A DNA stretch of 64,000 bases from Candidula unifasciata (taxonomy: Eukaryota; Mollusca; Gastropoda; Stylommatophora; Geomitridae), in assembly GCA_905116865.2 (NCBI GenBank), contig CAJHNH020007601.1, positions 248,001 through 312,000 on the forward strand, in the 5' to 3' direction. The notes under the pieces are model-generated. The model had not been told where the DNA came from and ran no database searches. It saw only the letters and a list, made by a program, of their open reading frames with translations. Position numbers and translations under genes: made by a program. Shown here one piece after another: positions 52,601 through 59,798 of the stretch (its first letter is position 1; each line of letters starts with the position of its first letter).

Positions 52601-55600
52601 CAGATATAGGAAGTCAACTATCATGACAGTACATGAGAGGGAAGGCAGGATATGTAAGACATCAGTGTGAGAAATAAGACCTTCAGACTAGAATGGAGAG
52701 AATGTGGAATATGAGGAGGAGAGACGATATAGATATTTTATTAGTATATGCATGCTTTGTGTAAGTATGTATACTACACATGTGTGTTTGTTTTAATTAT
52801 TACAGATCCTATCAGGGTAAAGACCTGTCAGTTCTGATAACAGAAACAGAGTGTCGACGTGCACGAAACCTACATTGTGTGGGAGATAGGCAAGCTGGGA
52901 AGGAGGTGGAACACGCAGAGAAGGAGGTGGAACAAGCTGGGAAGAAGCTGGAAGAAGTGGAAAAACCTGACAGTGCCTCATAGCTGTCAGAGGTTTTATC
53001 ATGCATTACCACTAAGTTACGTTCATATTTTGTTCATAAACTTATCATCATCCTTATAAAATCACTCAAATCTCAGGTGCTCAGTTCTCTAGCTGAAGCA
53101 TCTCATTAACTTTTTGTCTCAGAGGGTTTAGCATCACAGGCCCAGGAGGTAGTAAATAAAGTCATAAAATCGGCGCATCATGCGTTCATTGGGCTTCTAG
53201 GTAGGAAGCCATGAACGTATGATGCGTTCCTTGGGACTCAAAGAGTTATACAAGACCATCACTGTTTTTTTTTTTTTGGTCAAAATCTGCTTGTGCCGCT
53301 AGGCGTCGCAGTCTATCAGATGATCGGCAACCGAGCCAGGGCGCGCTCAGTCGCTTCATATGCCGTGATGTTATGAAGTCTCAAGTTGTCCGTGACTCCT
53401 TCAATCCATCTTCTTCTTGGTCTTCCCCTGCCTCTTGGTGTTTTGATTTTCATGTTGTATGCTCTTGATGCTGGCATCGTTGGTTCCATTCTCATTAGGT
53501 GACCAAACCATTTCATTCTTTGCTTCTCAATAAATTTAACGATGGGTATGGTTCCAATAGTTCTTGTAATCACATCGTTTCTCACTCGATCTCTTCTGGT
53601 TTTATTCGCAGCCATTCTCAAACATCTCATTTCCCAGGTGGTTAGTCTTCTCTCGTGTTCTTTTGTTAATGTCCAAGTCTGACATTGATAACCTAATGTC
53701 GGTATAAAGATTGTATTTATAATTTGTCTTTTTATCTCAGCTGGGACAGCAGGGTGTGTTTAAAAATTGGGGCAAGCTGGTATGCGACATTGTTGGCTTG
53801 TTGGATTCTTGCTTCGATCTCTCTGTCTATTTTACCATTGAATGTAAAGATACTTCCCAAGTATTTAAATTCTTGCACTTGTTTTAGGCTGTGATCTAGA
53901 ATCTTTATGTCGATGGTCTGTTGTTCTCTACTTATGCTCATGACTTCTGTCTTTTCAGTATTGATCTTCACATGATGCTTGAGGCAACTGTCGTGTAGTA
54001 GGTTTATGTGGTCTTGCAGCTGTTTACTATCACTGTGAAATATGCATTGATCCTCGGCAAAGAGCAGCTCACTGAAGTCCTCCTGTTTATCGACATCTGT
54101 TGGTGTTATGTCTATTTTATTAATATTGTCCATAAATATTATGAAAAGTAAAGGTGATAATACACAACCTTGTCTTACTCCTGATGTTACTGGGAACCAG
54201 TCTGTGATGCCAGCTCTTGTTCTAATGGCGCTTTCACTTTGTCTATAAATAGCCCTAACACAATCTAAAATTGTTCCATTTATACCGTAGTTTTCAAGAA
54301 CTTTCCATAATAAATTTCTGTTTACTGTCGAAAGCTTTTTCTTGATCTATGAAAGCGATGTTCATTTGATGTCTGTGTTCTATTGTCTTTTCGCTAACTT
54401 GTCTTAAAGCAAAAATAGCGTCAGTACACCCTCTTCCTTTCCTAAATCCGACCTGTGATGGGCTCAGGATCGGTTCTACAACGGATCTTATTCGTTGTTC
54501 CAGAATTTTGGCAAACATTTTTCCTACGTGGCTTAGAAGGGAGATGCCTCTGTAATTGTTACAATCTTGCTTATTGCCTTTTCTTTTCCAAATTGGGACT
54601 ATAAGGGCTCTTTGCCAGTCTATTGGTACAGTTCTTTCATTCCAGGCTTTCCTAAATATGTGGAGTAGCCAGGTGACTCCAATTTCTCCACAAGCCTGTA
54701 TTGCCTCGGCTGATATTCCATCAACACCTGATGCCTTATTTTTGGGACTGCATCTGATTGCTTCTCTGACTACTTGTTCGATTATTGTAGGCTGTTCCTC
54801 GTTTGTACATCTGGGTGTGAATGGTACTGTTTCCTCATTTCCTGTTACATTCAGAAGAGTCTGAAAATATTCTTTCCACCTTTCTCTGATCTTGCCCTCC
54901 TCATGTATGGGTTTGCCTTGGCTATCATTGACATATTCAGATGGCTGGAATGGTTCATCTCTAGTTCTCATTTTTGCAATGGTTTTGATCCAGGTTGTTT
55001 CCTTGGATTGTTTAATTTCTCTTGCAGATTGTCGCCTGGCAATTCTGTACTTGATATAATCGTCATCTGAGCGGGATCTTAGCCATTTCTTGTATTGCTC
55101 CTTTTTACATTTCACTGCTTGTTTTACGTTATCATTCCACCATGCTGTTTTTTTCCTGAACGTTCCTCCTGTGTATCTAATACCACAGAGTGTTGTTAGG
55201 CAGTTCAGAAGAGTGTTCTTAAATTTTTGCCACGCAGCTTCCACATTGTCACTTGATGTTATTAGCTCAGCCATCTTCGCCGTCATTTCTGCCTGTACTT
55301 TTGCTTGGTTGTCTAGATTGCTTAGGTGTCTTATGTCAATCATTGAGGTACGTACTGATGTTTTTGGTTTTTTGTTAATTGTTGCTTCGCTTAGTATACG
55401 ATCAGCGGTCACTGTTTAATCACGTATATTATAAATGACAAATGTCTTCTAAATGATTGCTGGTGTAATATAATGTAATAAATTAAATATATGGTTTTAT
55501 ACTGCATTGTTTGTCAAATTCCAAGTGTTTGTTCTTACATGTTTAACTAAACTGTTGGATGGAATTGCATTTGGTGGGAGCTCATTAATAATTCTTTACC

Positions 55601-58600
55601 AGGAGGTGGTAGTCGGGAGGGGTCACCTGCCTTGTCTAATAATTCATTAATTATAATAATCTAGACATCTAAAATCCCTTTCCTTCTCCTGTGGGTACCA
55701 AGTGCAGCTGCTGTTAATTTACATAACAAGCCAAATATGGCTGTTTTCTTGGATTTCCAGGACTTTGTCTAAGATCAACATAGCTCGGTGTAATGGGGGA
55801 TATTTTCACCCTGATTAGGAAGGTTGGGGGGAAAACCCAAGGTTAACCAGAATACAGAGAGAAGCCAGATACTTGGATTAACCGAGGTTTTTAAGATAGG
55901 TGATGACCACGAGTTATCACGTGAAACCCGATGATAGCAATCAAAGGTCGCCAAGTGGAAGTAAAGGACTAATACATGTTGCCACGTGAAACTAACAGGG
56001 GTATAAGTTTAGATCCTAATCTGATCAAGTTAGTATGTGTTGAATTGTCGGAGTGAAAGGACGAGAGATTGACTGAGAGAATGCCAACGCAAGACTGACT
56101 GATGTGAGAGGAAAACCAGACGACGACATCCATTTGAAGCCAAGACCAGCCAGGCCAGTCTTTATTGATGTCAAGGAGAATAAACCAGATACATCTGTGC
56201 AAACTCTGGTCAGTGACTGCGTGAGAAACCGGCATGTTAAAGTCTGCGTAATGTGGTGTGTGAAAGCTATTTCTTAGGACAAGGACTAGACGTTCATGTG
56301 AGAGTTAAGATGTCAATAAACTGATAAATCGTGATGCTTAGTCGGTGTCGGCTTGTCCCAGTTATGTCATCGTAGAATGTGTGCGAAGAGCATTCACTAT
56401 ATACATCATCTTCTAGACAACGAGTCAGCGCTCATAGAAGCAGCTCATTGCACTCGGATATTAGTCCGGTTTCTCTGGTGGAGGTGAAGTGTTGAGAGGA
56501 AAACTCCTACTTATCACAAAAATCATCTATCCACTTTGGGACAGTTTTCTACTTGTAAACAGTAGTCCTCATTTACACTGATAACTCAGGAGAAACGTTG
56601 AACAATTTTCTTTTGTTGAAAAATACTTTTCTCTTTATGGGGTCTGGCATATTAAGCCTCTGTCCATCTTCTCCTTTTCTGTTCTATCTGCCATCAGGTT
56701 TCCATGTAAGACAGCCATAGCCATTTATGAAGGCTGTGGTGTGAAGCATGTCCTCCACTGATCCATACAGCTTGGTTTCCACCAGAATGCTAACTGACCA
56801 GGCCTGGGATCTCTCTATTGCAGAAAGAGAGCATGTCTGTAGCACAAGTTCAGTATTCTGAACAGGTCATGATTTTTTTTGTCCACATGGACAGTCCTCA
56901 TCCTAAATGTTCTGTATACATGACAGCAGAGACTATTGCATCCATTTTGCAATCTAAATATAATGGTATATCTCTTTGATTTAAGCAGGTTTAGTGGGTC
57001 TTCAAGACTATAAGTTTCAACAGGTTCTTATGACTGTCTTGATCAGTGTTATTTTGCTCAAAATAATGTCAGATGACAGAGAGGTAAAAACTGTATACAC
57101 AAGGTAGATAAATGGTCGTAGACCACGAGGGAGACCAAGAAGAGGATGGAGAGATAATGTCCAGACAGACATGCAAACACTTGGTGTTACCAACGGGAAA
57201 GAGAAGGCCAACCAGGGAGATGAATGGAGGCAAGTGATAACTGCACCAATAAACCTCAAGGACTTGGAATGCTGAAGATTAAGAAGAATTGTTACCATGC
57301 CTGCCAACTCCAAATGTTCGTGAGCCTTGCTATGGTAAGAAGCGTACTAAGAACACAACCTACTAGGCACCCCCAAAAAAGGTGTATTTGTTGGCATGTC
57401 TATCATACAGCTTGAAATCCACAACTATGGAATACAGACAGAATTAATTTCAAACCATTTAAATGGCACCATAGGCTACAGAGATGTATAATAACGAAGC
57501 ATAGGTTGAATAACAAACACAGCAACAATTTACAAGCACAGCAGACCATAATGCTTTTTCTAGAATACACGTACATTTAAGAAAAAGATTTGACTGGTAG
57601 GTTCCACTGTGTTAAATTTCACTTACATAAATAAACAGAGGGGAACCCTTGAAACCGTAGAAATTTTATTTATATAATTAACAAAGAAACAATGTATTGA
57701 TTAGCACTCATAGAAAGAAGTAGAAAGATAATTATATAATTAACAAAGAGACAATGTACTGATCGGCACTCATAGAAAGAAGGATAGCCTGGCATATTCA
57801 ATGTGTGTATAAGCAAGACTGCAGAACTTAATGCACCAGGTGTTCATAGGATACTGACATTTGCATATGAAGTTCTTGTTTATAGGCATAGGAGTGATAG
57901 GCAACGGATAGCCCAAGAGCTACAGGCAACTGTAGAAAAAGTGACTGAATGGTATACAGAGATGGATGCTGTCATCACCTCAGAAAAGGCAGCTGTTTTA
58001 TGATGCTCTCTGGACAAAAGAAATGTAAGAGCTAATGTTCCAAGCCTCACAATTATTGACAGAAACATTAAAAGAGAAAGCGAACTGAGGTACCTGGGTA
58101 TCATTTTCTATAGAGGCCTGTTCTTTAGGGATCATGTGGAAGCAGTTTCAGTAAAATGCTAAAAAGGACTCAATGCTCTCAAGATTATGGCAGCAATGGA
58201 CACAGAACAAAGAATCCTGTTCACAATGTTTCAGCATGTGATCCTGTTGGAATGCTTACCACATGAATGAGTCTGCTGATGAAACTTGAATGCGATATAA
58301 ATTTGCACTGCCTATTATTGCAGATAGGCTCAAGTTCTGCAAGCAAAATCCTATCTCATTGGCTGCAGACAAGAAGAACCCCCTGCAGGAAGCCCTAGGT
58401 AGAGTTAAGAGTCAATGACTAAAAAGAGGATGGTCTAGGATGGCACAAGCTAAAGACACCATTGAAGATGTGTGCTCAACACTCATGGAAATGGCGAGAC
58501 GGATGCTGCTGAAGATAGGGACGGTGCACTTAAAAACTGCAGCCGAGTGCTTTGATGTCAATTCTTAATAAAACATTCAACAATACATTCTTTTTATGGT

Positions 58601-59727
58601 ACCTTGGTAAGCTAAATATTGGTTCCACCTTCTTTATCCCTTACAGCTTAACTTGTTCAGACATCCATAAATTATTATAACTATCTGATCCTTTTTCTAA
58701 CATATGAATGGTGGTTCCATTAATTTCTAGGAAAGTCTGTTCTTTTATCAGGACGTCATCTACAGCATCTCTGATTTGTGGGAAATAATGGAGTTCTCTG
58801 ATAGGCATTCTGAAAAAGTGGGCCTTTTTATTTTTTTTTTATCAGGAAGTGGAAGCTAGTATTTTGTGTGTAATTCTTTGGCTATCTAAATAAATTTAGC
58901 TCTTTTCAAACAAGAGATCTATTTGTGAGGGTTTACGGGCTAAGTGTGGGCAGGGGGAAAAAGAACATGGTAAAAGTTGACTAATAAGGAATGTTCCCTT
59001 TGAAATCGAGGTGCATCTGCTTGAGAGGCGAGGAGCCAACAGTTTGCCTACAAAAAAGCCAGACTTGTAAAAAAAGATGTTCACGCTAAAGTCAAGTTTT
59101 GGGAAAAGACCAAAGTCCAGAAGTGGATGAATAACTGGAATTTTACATCAGAGTTTACAGCCAGTGTACACGAAGAAGAACACTGAAAACTAAGTCATCA
59201 TTTACTGCTGTCAGTGTGGAAACTGGCGCCCTGTACATGTGTACATGTAGATTAGCAACTAAGACAACAGATCACGTCCTCCAAGACTGCCCCAAATACA
59301 AAATATCAAGGCAAAAGTTTTGGCCAAGTGAAACACCGGTGCAAGCCAAATTTTACGGGTCGCTGACTGAATTACAATAGACAGTGAAGTTCATACTAGA
59401 GACAACACTGCAGATATAGATAATCTATTTTAAGCGATCGAAAGAAGAAGAAGAATTTTGAAGTATCCATGTTCACGACTAATGCCAAAAACAGAAGCCA
59501 CTAACAGAGTGTAAACTTCCCTGTGTGGTGGAAATCTTGTTCTCTAAATAAGAAGACTGGATAATTTATGATACCCAGCTTGTCTAATTAAGTGCGTGCA
59601 TGCGTGCGTGTGTGTGTGAAGTCAAGGGATACATAAAGGTCTGTCCTTTGTGGGCATGTGTGAGAGAGGGATAGAGAGAAAAATAACAAGAGAGGGACTG
59701 AGAGTGGGGGGAAGAGAGAGATAGAGG

Positions 59728-59798
<71 letters not shown>

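Noticed and set aside
52780..52983. Glu/Lys-rich coiled-coil protein
   Set aside because: Short, no family, and made by a local 20-30 bp duplication.
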